This document shows, one piece after another, positions 53,561 through 63,300 of a DNA stretch of 64,000 bases. A program made the translations under genes and the position numbers. Position 1 is the stretch's first letter. Each line of letters begins with the position of its first letter. The stretch is from Dermanyssus gallinae (taxonomy: Eukaryota > Arthropoda > Arachnida > Mesostigmata > Dermanyssidae), in assembly GCA_003439945.1 (NCBI GenBank), contig QVRM01003983.1, positions 84,348 to 148,347 of the forward strand, given 5' to 3'. The notes beneath the pieces are model-generated. The model was not told where the DNA came from. It saw only the letters and a list, made by a program, of their open reading frames with translations, and did no database searches.

Positions 53561-54885
53561 AAGCGACGATTTCTACTCTAGCAACTTACGCTTACCCGAA
53601 AAAGATGGCCTCTCGATAGAAGGTAACCTCGCATAAGTAGCACACTGAGGTAATCAAGCAAGCTTGCAGTAAGCAATAGGGCAAAGGGTGTTTGCTTCTT
53701 GGCACCTGGTATTTGCCCAAAAAAAAACGAAAAATGCTAAAAAGCCCACTGAAGCCCTTTGACGTTTGAAGTGTCACTGCAAATATAAAATTACAGCAGG
53801 GTGCCTACAATCGTAAATAGGGGTGCATCAGTCACATTATCAGACACATTATGCTATTGATGAAGACTTTATTACGATTGCACATATATACATACTCGTA
53901 TACTTAACATAACAATGTTACATATCGCTCGAACAAGTACTAACTTTTAACTTAAGTTTCGCCACTTACTCTCGTTAGGACGGCGGAGAAATCAGTGGAG
54001 TAAGTTACTTTCGTAGCAAGAAGTAAGCGACTTGTATCGCCGAACAGCAAGAGACGTGTCTGGATTTCAGCGTCAAACGATCTCTGCTTTTAGATTATAT
54101 TGTTCCATGCATAACTATAAATGTATACGTTAATTCTAAGAGCACTGCACAACCGATGCTGAGTGTGTCGCGTTATACCGATGTCTTTGCAAGGGTTCCT
54201 AAAGTTTATTAGGGCTTCGACACGTTTAAACGTCTTCTCTTCCTCTTATTCACAAAACCCCGAATTTCATCAATTATTTTTAATATAATATGTTTATAGC
54301 AAATTGTTTACTGGCATTGAAATTGTGCGCAATGGTCGCCAATTTCACCCTCTAAAGGTTCATAGTGAATGGATATCGTTTCGATAAAATGTATTTCGCT
54401 ATATATTCCTCATTTCCCACATACTACACCATATATTCGTGCTGATCAGCAAACATCAGGCATTCCTGGGCGACTTTCCTCTGGACGTCTTAACGGTATT
54501 TATATACTCAGTTGAATATTAATAACACCAAACGCATCTGATTGTATCTTAGCAACAACTGCACACGTTTGATGGAAGCTCACGTTGTGTTGGGTTTGAC
54601 GCGGTACAAGAAAATGCAGATATTACTTAGCCAATTCGTTCTTTTCATACAATATCATATAATCTAGGTGTGACGTTTTGATTTCGTCTTGCCACAGTGT
54701 ATGACTTCTTCATATCGTCATTACATTTCTTCCCGAAATTTAATTGGTGTTTTTTGCTATTTCTCCGCTACTTGATATGATGATGCGTCGTCTTTGTCCG
54801 TGTTTTTAGTCGAAATCGTACGACAAAGTTCACATCGCGCTACGATGTTTCTTCGATATGCTTTAAGGCTATTCTTAAGCTGAGA
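53560..54885. other. Unassigned AT-rich sequence
   Basis: No domain, RNA gene or repeat boundary recognised. Confidence 0.35.
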
Positions 54886-56355
54886 GCTTCGTCCGTGGAT
54901 TCATCGAGTTGCCTAGCACGATCACAGCATAACACAGGACGTGCACGCGTGCATGCAGACATGCGTGCGTGCATAGAGCCAACGCCACAGGCTGCGGCGT
55001 TACTAGCAGTCATTCAGGCTGTGTGTCGTCTCTCTCTCTTTTTCTCGCTCTCTGTCTCTCTCTCTCTCTCGTACTGCACAATGTCCAGCCAGCCTCGTCA
55101 GTTAAGACGCAACTTGGGTGCGAGTGCCAATCCCGCCTTCAACAATCCCGCACACGTTCGTTACGTTGTGACGTGACATACGTGCTGGGATTGATAGCAG
55201 ATGTTTGCAAAGCAAAGAGACCAGGAAATATACCTGTACGTGCACTCGAGAAGAAGCGAAGTGAGCGGACAAGCCAGAGAGAAAGAAAAAAGAAAGAATA
55301 AGGGAATACGCTTGCAAACATGAACGATACCACTCGCGACGTATCACATGAACATGTGCGCACCGGCTGTGTTACATTCATTCCAGCATCAGCGTACTCT
55401 GTGTGCGCGCGCCGAATAAACGCCACCCATTTCCATGCTGTATACCGGACTCCCAGCGAGCGCATGTCTACAGTGTCTACAGTGTCACTCCTGGCTGACA
55501 GAGAGTCTACTGCTACCCCAGGCTTCTCTTCGGTGCGGTGCGGTCGCATTCTCTCTCTCTCGAGCTTTTGGGTAGTATGTGAACGCGTAGGCGCGCTGGC
55601 ATAGTAAATAAAGACAAAAACAAGACGCCGGGAATTTCATTCGCTGGAGAGCCTCGAAGCTTCGGCTGTTTCTGCGCACTGAGCGGTGAGCGTTCAACCC
55701 CGCTGCGGTCCGTAAAGTCAGTAGCCGGCTCTCATGTCCCGTCGTCTTCCCGGTATCGGACAGTGGCGGTTGATCGGCCTCAGACCGTCCTCGCCCAACA
55801 TGGCCGAACCCTCACCGAATCGTTTGGGTTCGACCTGTTCAGTCCTGAATCGCTTCAATGACGAATGAATGTATGATTGAAAGAAGAGACGAAAGAAAGA
55901 GAAGATAGTCACTCTTCAGGTTGACGAAGTGTTTGAGCCTACCGAACCGGATCACGCGTCAGGAGGACCAAGTGGCGCAACGGGTTAAAACAGCATGCCG
56001 GGCCCGCAAACGGTTTAGCGTTATGCTCGTTGTTCCTGCTAATGACAGTGCGTCAGTTTAAGCAAAGGCCAAGCACGTTCAAATTAGCATTGTGCTATAC
56101 ATCCACTCTTGTTACTCGACACACGAATGCCATCACCACAATCGCTGCACCAGCAGGGCGTGTGATCTGAGCTGTACACCTTCTGTACTTGTTGATAGCA
56201 GACTGCCGGTACGGGTACTCCTGCTTGGTCTGGGTTTTGAGTTCGTTGCATTTGGAACAGCAAAAGATCGCTCGATTGCTTGATTTGTGGCATCCTATTT
56301 CGTTTCGAAAGTGCTCTACTGGCGTTCCCGGCATCTTCGCACGCCGTGTGACGAA
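54886..56355 (+). promoter_or_regulatory. Putative upstream region / 5'UTR of the membrane-protein gene
   Basis: Base composition changes from AT-rich to mixed and CpG-containing, with (TC)n runs at 55029-55069 and 55549-55562. No transposon coding sequence is seen. It precedes a plausible start codon at 56356. No core promoter element can be fixed. Several open frames occur on both strands without family signature. Confidence 0.25.
55963..56020 (+). other. Possible tRNA-derived SINE head
   Basis: AGTGGCGCAACGGGTTAAAA resembles the A-box end of tRNA-derived SINEs, which often read 'GTGGCGCAGTGGGTTAAAGC'. GCCGGGCCCGCAAACGG follows at the position of the anticodon arm. No clear B box follows, so it is at best a relic. 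Confidence 0.3.
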
Positions 56356-56476
56356 ATGGACCACAACGATTTACTGGAGCTCGCATCGTGGACGCGAGCC
56401 AAAACTGCTTTCTGCTATAGCTTTTTTCTCTTCTGGAACTTTTGCGGATTCGTGACTGCCTTCAGTGTGATTGCAG
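56356..56476 (+). CDS. Membrane-protein gene exon 1
   Basis: Encodes 40 residues plus one base, including nearly all of the membrane helix. Without splicing the frame ends two codons later (GGT TAG), which supports a donor at 56477. Confidence 0.5.
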
Positions 56477-57658
56477 GTTAGAGCTCTTCACTTCACCATG
56501 TATAGATATAGAGGGCCGTGATGTATCAGAAGCTTTCGCGGCGCTTCCTATAGCTAAGTATTTATCTAGTAACGTTTGAAGCAAATACTTCTTGATGATC
56601 TCCTACAAGTATATCGAAGGTTTAAAATCTTACAAATTAACTGGTTTATACAGTGATTGCAAAATCGCTTAAACTATGTTGAACGCAAACAGCAGGTCTC
56701 GAAACAATTAAATCTCGCCCCCAATAAATTTGCTTACTTTCAATAATGTCTATTTTTAATTATATTAATTACCATATTATATTTAAGTGTTGCAAAATAA
56801 ACATGTGTATATATATATATATATATTTATATATATTACCAAACATGAGTTGCTAATAAATAAACGTATCTATATACATAATATTTTATGTGCCGTCCAA
56901 GTTCCGTATATTTTTAACGTTAACGACATATTTAATAAAAGCGGGCAGAGTAGCACGATCTATATTTAGTAGTGTACGAACACATGCAATGAAGGCGTCC
57001 TTAGTTAAAAATGTTTACACATTGGAAAATATAATATTTGTTCACCATTTGGTAGCCACTAACAGCTTCAGCAAAATGTACATAATATTACATATATTTA
57101 CACAATGTAGAACAAAAAAATATAACAATGCTTGCCAATCCGGAGAACCGGTTCTCATCTGGTCATAGCTGCGCTCACAATACATAACTGCATTCATAAG
57201 AGTGTTTGTAAAAATATCGGAAAAGTAGAATATAGGCGTACCCACATCATACAGATATATAAGCAAATATATATAAAATATTGTTGCGTGGTGAGTGTAC
57301 GTTTCTTATCAAGTTCAATCAAATTTGATGTCCTTTCTTTCTATGTTTAGGCACGTGGCTGACGCAAGCGCTTTTGCGAAACAACTCTGAGCAGTCGGGA
57401 CGTCAAGAGAACACTGGAACACCGCGATCTTCCTCGTTGCCGGCGGCGGGAGCAGCGGAGTGCGGAATTTTGCGGGGCAGACTGGCTTGTCCTCCGTGCC
57501 GGGGCAATCAACTCAAACTCAACGTCTTCAACGATCGCAATGGATTGGATAATTACCGTGATCTCGACAACGATTCAAATCAAAATCCGAAGCCACCTCA
57601 AGGCTTCTTTCTGTCATTCCGCACCAAGCCGACCGAAACCCGATTGAAGATTCTATGA
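56356..57658 (+). CDS. Unrecognised single-pass membrane protein, two exons
   Basis: Exon 1 56356-56476 and exon 2 57351-57658 join in phase 1 to give 142 residues. The start ACGAAATGG has a good initiation context (A at -3, G at +4). Residues 1-16 are polar (MDHNDLLELASWTRAK). A hydrophobic aromatic-rich helix, AFCYSFFLFWNFCGFVTAF, follows at about 18-36 and continues to about residue 45. The rest is a polar, Ser/Asn/Arg-rich tail with one LACPPCRG CxxC motif and an FFLSFRTKPTETRLKIL end. The donor is CAG|GTTAGA (weaker than consensus) and the acceptor CTATGTTTAG is good. An AATAAA at 57775-57780, 117 bp past the stop, supports a complete 3' end. I do not recognise the family. A different first exon or an extra intron is possible. 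Confidence 0.5.
57351..57658 (+). CDS. Membrane-protein gene exon 2
   Basis: Begins after a pyrimidine-containing acceptor (TTTCTTTCTATGTTTAG). It runs open for 102 codons in the only frame that matches exon 1 phase, and ends at TGA 57656-57658. Codon composition is less AT-rich than the flanking sequence, as expected for an exon. Confidence 0.5.
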
Positions 57659-57774
57659 TTCTATGATGTCCATGACCATTCCGTCAATGCCCGTGCTAAT
57701 GGGTAGCCGAGCACGTGCACAAAATTATGAATCAGCATATTCATACGAATACACAGACAAACGTGCTAGTCATA

Positions 57775-57780
57775 AATAAA
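57775..57780 (+). terminator. Poly(A) signal AATAAA
   Basis: Canonical hexamer 117 bp downstream of the stop codon of the two-exon membrane-protein gene. Confidence 0.5.
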
Positions 57781-57855
57781 TGTATCGAACTCATACGATT
57801 TCCGATACATTACTAATTATGTACATATGTATTTAGATATATATATATATATATA

Positions 57856-58507
57856 TTCTAGGCAAAAAGTTAACACGTTTACTTACACAGAATTGTAATA
57901 TATTTTTTGTGGAGGAGGGTTAATGCTTTTACGCATTGTTGCTACGAGTGCGAGGTGTTCCCCCTTCTCGAGTAGTGTGGGACTCGACCCTAACGGTTAG
58001 ACGTTGGTCCGCCAAAAACCCTACCCACTAAATACACCTTCCGCCTTAAGCTTTACTCTCTAATGCCCCAGATATCCATAAAACAGTACTATGAGCCATT
58101 AGAAAAAAAATATATATATAAGTCAAGTTTAGAAATGTATGTTATATATACCGTGTCGCTTCAGGCAATGATATATATATATATACACCACCCGTTCCTA
58201 AAACTTTCCTCCAAGATTACCCCAATTAGAATTGTTCATCTCATTAGTTTTTCTTGTTGTTTTATTCTGTTCAACTGTTTGTTTATTGACATTTCTTGTA
58301 GATAATTGGACACATTAATGTCAAGCTCCATTAAGCACATAGCTTGTTCGGAGCCCCTTTTATGAATAACAATGTATAATTTATATATGCCATTTTCACC
58401 TATTTACAATATATTGCAACATGATTGTATCTTTATATCACTTTTAACCAGATACCAAAACGATCAAGAGTATTTTGGATTGATTTAAGTTTTTGTGAGT
58501 TCTTTTT

Positions 58508-58564
<57 letters not shown>
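57856..58564 (+). repeat. 709-bp tandem duplication, unit 1
   Basis: Begins TTCTAGGCAAAAAGTTAACA and ends in a TA array (58513-58564). The following 712 bp repeats it almost base for base; an identical 80-codon open stretch occurs in each unit. Differences seen include one or two extra T bases in a T run, AATAACAATG versus AACAACAATG, and one extra A. Confidence 0.95.
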
Positions 58565-58567
<3 letters not shown>

Positions 58568-59220
58568 TAGGCAAAAAGTTAACACGTTTACTTACACAGA
58601 ATTGTAATATATTTTTTTTGTGGAGGAGGGTTAATGCTTTTACGCATTGTTGCTACGAGTGCGAGGTGTTCCCCCTTCTCGAGTAGTGTGGGACTCGACC
58701 CTAACGGTTAGACGTTGGTCCGCCAAAAACCCTACCCACTAAATACACCTTCCGCCTTAAGCTTTACTCTCTAATGCCCCAGATATCCATAAAACAGTAC
58801 TATGAGCCATTAGAAAAAAAATATATATATAAGTCAAGTTTAGAAATGTATGTTATATATACCGTGTCGCTTCAGGCAATGATATATATATATATACACC
58901 ACCCGTTCCTAAAACTTTCCTCCAAGATTACCCCAATTAGAATTGTTCATCTCATTAGTTTTTCTTGTTGTTTTATTCTGTTCAACTGTTTGTTTATTGA
59001 CATTTCTTGTAGATAATTGGACACATTAATGTCAAGCTCCATTAAGCACATAGCTTGTTCGGAGCCCCTTTTATGAACAACAATGTATAATTTATATATG
59101 CCATTTTCACCTATTTACAATATATTGCAACATGATTGTATCTTTATATCACTTTTAAACCAGATACCAAAACGATCAAGAGTATTTTGGATTGATTTAA
59201 GTTTTTGTGAGTTCTTTTTT

Positions 59221-59276
<56 letters not shown>
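58565..59276 (+). repeat. 709-bp tandem duplication, unit 2
   Basis: Near-identical copy of the preceding unit, also ending in a TA array that extends to about 59354. The high identity implies a recent duplication, probably by unequal exchange or slippage between the TA arrays that bound each unit. Confidence 0.95.
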
Positions 59277-59312
<36 letters not shown>

Positions 59313-59322
59313 GATATATACA

Positions 59323-59354
<32 letters not shown>
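59223..59354. repeat. Compound (TA)n array
   Basis: About 130 bp of TA with TACATA interruptions at the end of unit 2. Confidence 0.9.
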
Positions 59355-59356
<2 letters not shown>

Positions 59357-59454
59357 CGAAAGCGAATCGGCAAATTCTAGTACGTTGAATTTCGCCGCTG
59401 AACCGAAACGAACAAGGTTTTCTAGCTTGTTGTGCTTAGAAGCGCCATTAATTC

Positions 59455-59585
59455 AGCTATACTCAACCCTCGTCCAAGGTTATCCCCATTGGAAAATTTA
59501 ATCTCGTTAGTTGTTCTTATTATTCTATAAAAACGATCAGAATATTTTTGACTGATTTACATTTTTGTGAGGTATATTCTCTCAT
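59455..59585 (+). repeat. Diverged third, partial copy of the 709-bp unit
   Basis: CTCGTCCAAGGTTATCCCCA, TTTAATCTCGTTAGTTGTTCTT, AAAACGATCAGAATATTTT and TTACATTTTTGTGAG match the same ordered blocks of units 1 and 2 with many substitutions and a deletion between them. It is therefore an older relic of the same sequence. Confidence 0.65.
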
Positions 59586-60048
59586 ATCGTTCTAGAATGA
59601 GCGGAGCAGGTCAAAACTAGGTGGCTGCGGTGATGTATTCTATAAAAAGTCCGGCAACTCGCTGGCAGGTCGGGCAGGCGTACATTGCAATGACGAAATC
59701 CGACGCTTTTACGGTAGTCTTATGCTTTTTGACTTGCTCAAACTATACAGCTGCTTGTAGTATGCATTTCAGTGGAAAGTTCACTTATTCATTGCCGATC
59801 TGTCATATTAAAATATCCGATATGCAAGGGATTGAATCGCTGCATTGCGGTACGATCAGACGCAGCTTTAGGCCCGCAGATACAAAAGAATCGTTACCGT
59901 TGAGACACTCGTATTCAGTCATTCGTGACAGTGAAAAAAACACATGCTCATCATGTGAAGTTCTTCCGCATAAGCAGAACAGTAGATCAACAATCACAAG
60001 TTCGTAAGTATAATCACAAATTCGTACAGTGTAAAAACAACAAAGCTA
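59586..60048. other. Unassigned sequence
   Basis: An open frame of 128 codons occupies 59621-60007 on the + strand (first codon GTG). No domain is recognised, and it may be the last exon or debris of something unknown. Confidence 0.25.
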
Positions 60049-61346
60049 TTAGGTAGTTCAATAAGTTCTTAGAATGAGCTTTTAGAATTCGAATTTTGGC
60101 ACGCTTTCACCGCTAATAGGAACTGCAACTTTTCGACTGCTAGCACTCAATATATTATGGTGATTGGCTGTTGCGATTTCGTTTGATAGCTTTTTCCCGT
60201 GCAACGTATCGGCGTGATTTTTAAAAATGGAGAAAAAAGAGTTTCGAGTGGTTATCAAGCATTTTTATTTCAAAGGTTGGAATGCGACCCAAGTAAAAAT
60301 TGAGTTAGACGAGACGTACAGTGACTCTGCGCCATGTTTTGCCACTGTTTCCAACTGGATTAATGTGTTAAAAAGAGGTCGCAGGAGCACCGAGGATGAA
60401 CTACGTCCAGGAGGCCAAAAAAACGGCAACTGATGAGGAAAACGTACAGAAAGTGCGAAAAATTCTTGGCACAGATAAGCGAATGAACATTAAGGAAATA
60501 GCGGAGGCATAAGGGATTAGTTTAGGCAGTGTGCATTTTATCCTACACGAAAACTTGAAGAGATGAAAGAGCTTAGAGCAAAATGGCTGCCGCATTTGCT
60601 CAACCAAGGCCAAAAAGACGCGCCTGTTTTTGGCTTTACAGCGAAATTTGGGCCAAGATGTCGAACAATCTGTCGGATTTTTGGTGCAAGATTCATGACC
60701 GTCGATGAAAGCCGGGTTCATCACTACACTCCCGAGACCCAAGAAGCATCTTGCCAATGGTGTGCACCTGATGAAGGACCTCCGAAGAGGGTGCGGACAA
60801 CGGCATTGACCGGAAAGGTGATGGCTACAGTTTTTAAGAACAATGTAGAATAATGCTGGTCGACTACCTTGAGAGCTGTAAAACGATCACATGAGAATAT
60901 TATGCAAGACTATTGGACTGCCGTTAGAAAGAACTCATCGTGAAACGGCCCGCTTTCCAGAAGAAGGTTGTCCCCGTTTCACCAGGGCAATGCTCCTGCA
61001 CACAAATCCCGGCAAGCATCGGCAAACTGGCCCAACTGAGGTTCGAACTTATTGAACAACCCTCCTATTCTCCAGACCTGGCCCCCTCTGATTATTTCCT
61101 CTTCGGACATTTTGAAGAATAGTCTCGGTGGAAAGCGTTTTTCCCAGCAATGAAGAATTTAAGGCTGCTGTCAATGCCTATTTTCAGTCTAAAGACGCGG
61201 AATTCTACTCAAGAGGTATGAAGCTCTGAAATCTCGGTGGGAAAAGTGTATTGAGCTTCTCGGGGGAGTATATCGAATAAGAAAAATTTAAAAACATGAT
61301 TTGGAAAATTCTCGGTTTTCATTCTAAGAACTTATTGAACTACCTG
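60049..61346 (+). mobile_element. Mariner element with terminal inverted repeats (~1.3 kb)
   Basis: The left end reads TTAGGTAGTTCAATAAG and continues TTCTTAGAATGA (to 60077). The right end (61319-61346) is TCATTCTAAGAAC then TTATTGAACTACCTG, the perfect reverse complement over about 25 bases. TA flanks the element on both sides (60047-60048, 61347-61348). The ends and transposase differ from the mariner at 40.9 kb, so it belongs to another mariner lineage. Confidence 0.92.
60227..61290 (+). pseudogene. Mariner transposase, decayed
   Basis: ATG 60227 opens MEKKEFRVVIKHFYFKGWNA with the N-terminal helix-turn-helix (FATVSNWINVLKRGRRSTEDE) before a frameshift near 60415. The next blocks are in other frames: a short region near 60500 corresponding to 'GISxGxVxxILHEKL', and 60563-60853 with MTVDESRVHHYTPETQEAS (first catalytic Asp present) and KVMATVFKN. 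Near 60990 FHQGNAPAHKS has Gly where the second catalytic Asp belongs (HQDNA). At about 61070-61100 YSPDLAPSDYFLF keeps the third. Internal deletion, frameshifts and the Asp-to-Gly change make it inactive. Confidence 0.88.
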
Positions 61347-61559
61347 TATAAGCACGACCAACCATTTAGACGATTTACACTGCTCGTTACTCAGCGTGGA
61401 ATTGAGGTGGAGAAGTGCCGACGGATATTACATGCTGGAAGGAAGGCAGCTCGCTGGCTAGCCAGTTCAGTTCATACTCTTAATATTAAGTCTTACTCAT
61501 AAGTCTTTTTTTCAGAAATACTAATGAGTGATTGATTAATATATTATTCCCTTTGTATA

Positions 61560-62236
61560 TTTATATACACATGTCACACTTTATAACAGGGGCGCTTAGA
61601 GCGGCACCAATTAGATTACAATACGCATCCATATCATCAATTTATCCTCTAAAAACCTGCTGAGTATGTGCCTTCCATTGGGTCAAATTCGTCTTTGTTT
61701 TGCTTGTTGTATCCTTATATCTAAGATCTCTGCCCTGGCATCTGCCAATAGCCCACTTATTCTAAATATTCGTACACACATTTTACCACTGCCAATTTCC
61801 GGCTTTTTCTTTCAATATATAAACCTGAAGCTTATCGCACGTTTGCACGTGTATGAATTTGTATTCTCGATTTTTTTTCCGATACCCTCGCTCTTGCCCA
61901 TTGCTAACTCTTGTACCCAATCTCCAGCTGCGAACTTTAAATCTGCGACCTCACTTTCGTTCTGATCATAGTGACGTTTTCACCAGCTGAATCTCTTTAA
62001 CATAGCATCACATTCTTGATCCTATTACTAAATCTTAGCTTACTTTGTACTTCCGTTTGTTATACATTTTGACATCCCCTTCTTCTAAAGGAACTTTCTG
62101 GCGCAATTAAAACGGCAGCTCAATGCAAATCTTATCACTTCTCTTTGTATTATTTCTAACTTCATTTTCAACCCCGCGTTGTGGACCAGAGAAGTATTAG
62201 CAAAAGTCAATTCTGGTACATACATGGTTTTCCATA
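61560..62236 (-). pseudogene. LINE C-terminal region, downstream half of an interrupted copy
   Basis: On the minus strand, YVPELTFANTSLVHNAGLKM followed by KLEIIQREVIRFALSC resembles the LINE block 'KKLExIQREAxRxALGC' that follows the RT palm. Frames are broken further on, with NRIKNVMLC and AGDWVQELAMG-like residues towards 61650. The upstream half of the same LINE lies beyond the insertion at 62237-62760. Confidence 0.45.
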
Positions 62237-62760
62237 AAACAGTTACAGTTTTATTTGCTTATATGCAAGAGGCAACAATTGTCTCCTTATGAACGTGTAC
62301 ACCGGATAAATCAGGCGAAAACGTCGCATATCCTCCAGGTTCGGGCGTGTCCAGTCTAGCAGGGTTCCACGCACAGATTCGGCGTTACCCCGCTGAATGT
62401 CCAGCGATAGTCTCTGGTGCAGGTACTCGACAGCTCTAGTGTCCGCCGTCGAACGATTAAGCGCCTTGCCGACACGTTGAATAGGTTTATGCGTCTTCGG
62501 GCCAGGTCCCCCTAATGTCTCGAATGCCAGTGGACAAAAGTCGTGGGGGTAAGTGATACTGGCATAGTTTTCTGCACTTATTCGCTTCCGCCAACATAGA
62601 CGCGTGTCCAGCATGTTCCGCTCCCGCACTGACCATTGAGGGGGCTAATGAGTCAGTAACGGTTGCATCCCATACCAGCATGCGACCCATCTCGAAGGAC
62701 GTTAGTGTCAGCCCGTCCAGTCGCTTTTCATCATTCCTGCAGAGGCCAGGAGGTTCGAGA
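62237..62760 (-). mobile_element. RLE-L1 LINE, 5'-truncated copy with 13-bp target duplication (copy 2)
   Basis: The 13-mer ATGGTTTTCCATA occurs at 62224-62236 and again at 62761-62773, exactly bounding this 524-bp insertion. On the minus strand it encodes the C-terminal nuclease-like part (DGLTLT...MLVWDATVTDSLAP...KANKCRK...FETLG...LSLDIQRGNAESVRGTLLDW), parallel to copy 1 at 9.1-9.7 kb. The 3' end is AATAAAACTGTAACTGTTT on the minus strand. The PD of the motif is changed to LD. Target duplication plus 5' truncation is the signature of target-primed reverse transcription. Confidence 0.85.
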
Positions 62761-62768
62761 ATGGTTTT

Positions 62769-62773
<5 letters not shown>

Positions 62774-62799
<26 letters not shown>
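62774..62799. repeat. (TA)n microsatellite
   Basis: TA array directly after the right target duplication. Confidence 0.9.
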
Positions 62800-62802
<3 letters not shown>

Positions 62803-62859
62803 CACCAGACGTCCTTACACCTTACTGCATTTTCACTTTCTTTCAGCCTTTTCCTCCGA

Positions 62860-63300
62860 ACATCTCTTCTTCCTCTACATAATCATCCCCTGTAGTCACT
62901 GTTACCCCAAGCTACTTGCTCTTGCTTAAATAGTGCAATTCTCTCCGTTGTAATACTAGCATCCTTTTCATTAAACACCATGTGCATCTTCTCCTTATAT
63001 CTCAAGACCGTATTAATCCTTTGCGCTACTCTCTCTATATAGATTATAAATTACCGATGACAACAGACATCATTGCCTGACCCCCTTAGCGACTATTAAG
63101 CATCTGGGTTGTCCGGTTGCTATTATTATTCAACTGTTTTTTTTGCAAATTAATTTTTGTAACTCCATCCAGCTTCTCCCTCAAAACCCTCCTCCAACAA
63201 ATTTTGATACAACTCTGTTCTGTCCACCATATCATATGTTTTTTTTAAGTTCTTATTTTATATTGTAAAAAGGAGGTCCTAAAGGAGGTCTTTTGGCGGA
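62860..63300 (-). pseudogene. LINE reverse transcriptase fragment, upstream half of the interrupted copy
   Basis: On the minus strand LKKTYDMVDRTELYQNLLEE (about 63270-63200) is RT motif A, usually 'DLKKAYDxVxRxxLWxxLxxxG', retaining the catalytic Asp. Further on NDVCCHR replaces the YADD-V-L motif C. IERVAQRINTVLRYKEKMHM then VFNEKD matches the 'NVxKTKVMVF' motif D region. The copy is inactive. The RLE-L1 insertion separates it from its C-terminal part. Confidence 0.6.

Noticed and set aside
54895..55176. Open frame containing MSSQPRQLRRNLGASANPAF before the membrane-protein gene
   Set aside because: It has no splice link in phase to the downstream exons and no domain. It may be an upstream ORF, but that cannot be supported.
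58063..59016. Two identical 80-codon open frames
   Set aside because: They lie in the two units of a recent tandem duplication and have no coding signature. Identity reflects the duplication.
62680..62895. Plus-strand open frame over the RLE-L1 insertion and TA array
   Set aside because: Antisense to the LINE nuclease region and crossing the insertion boundary. It is an artefact.
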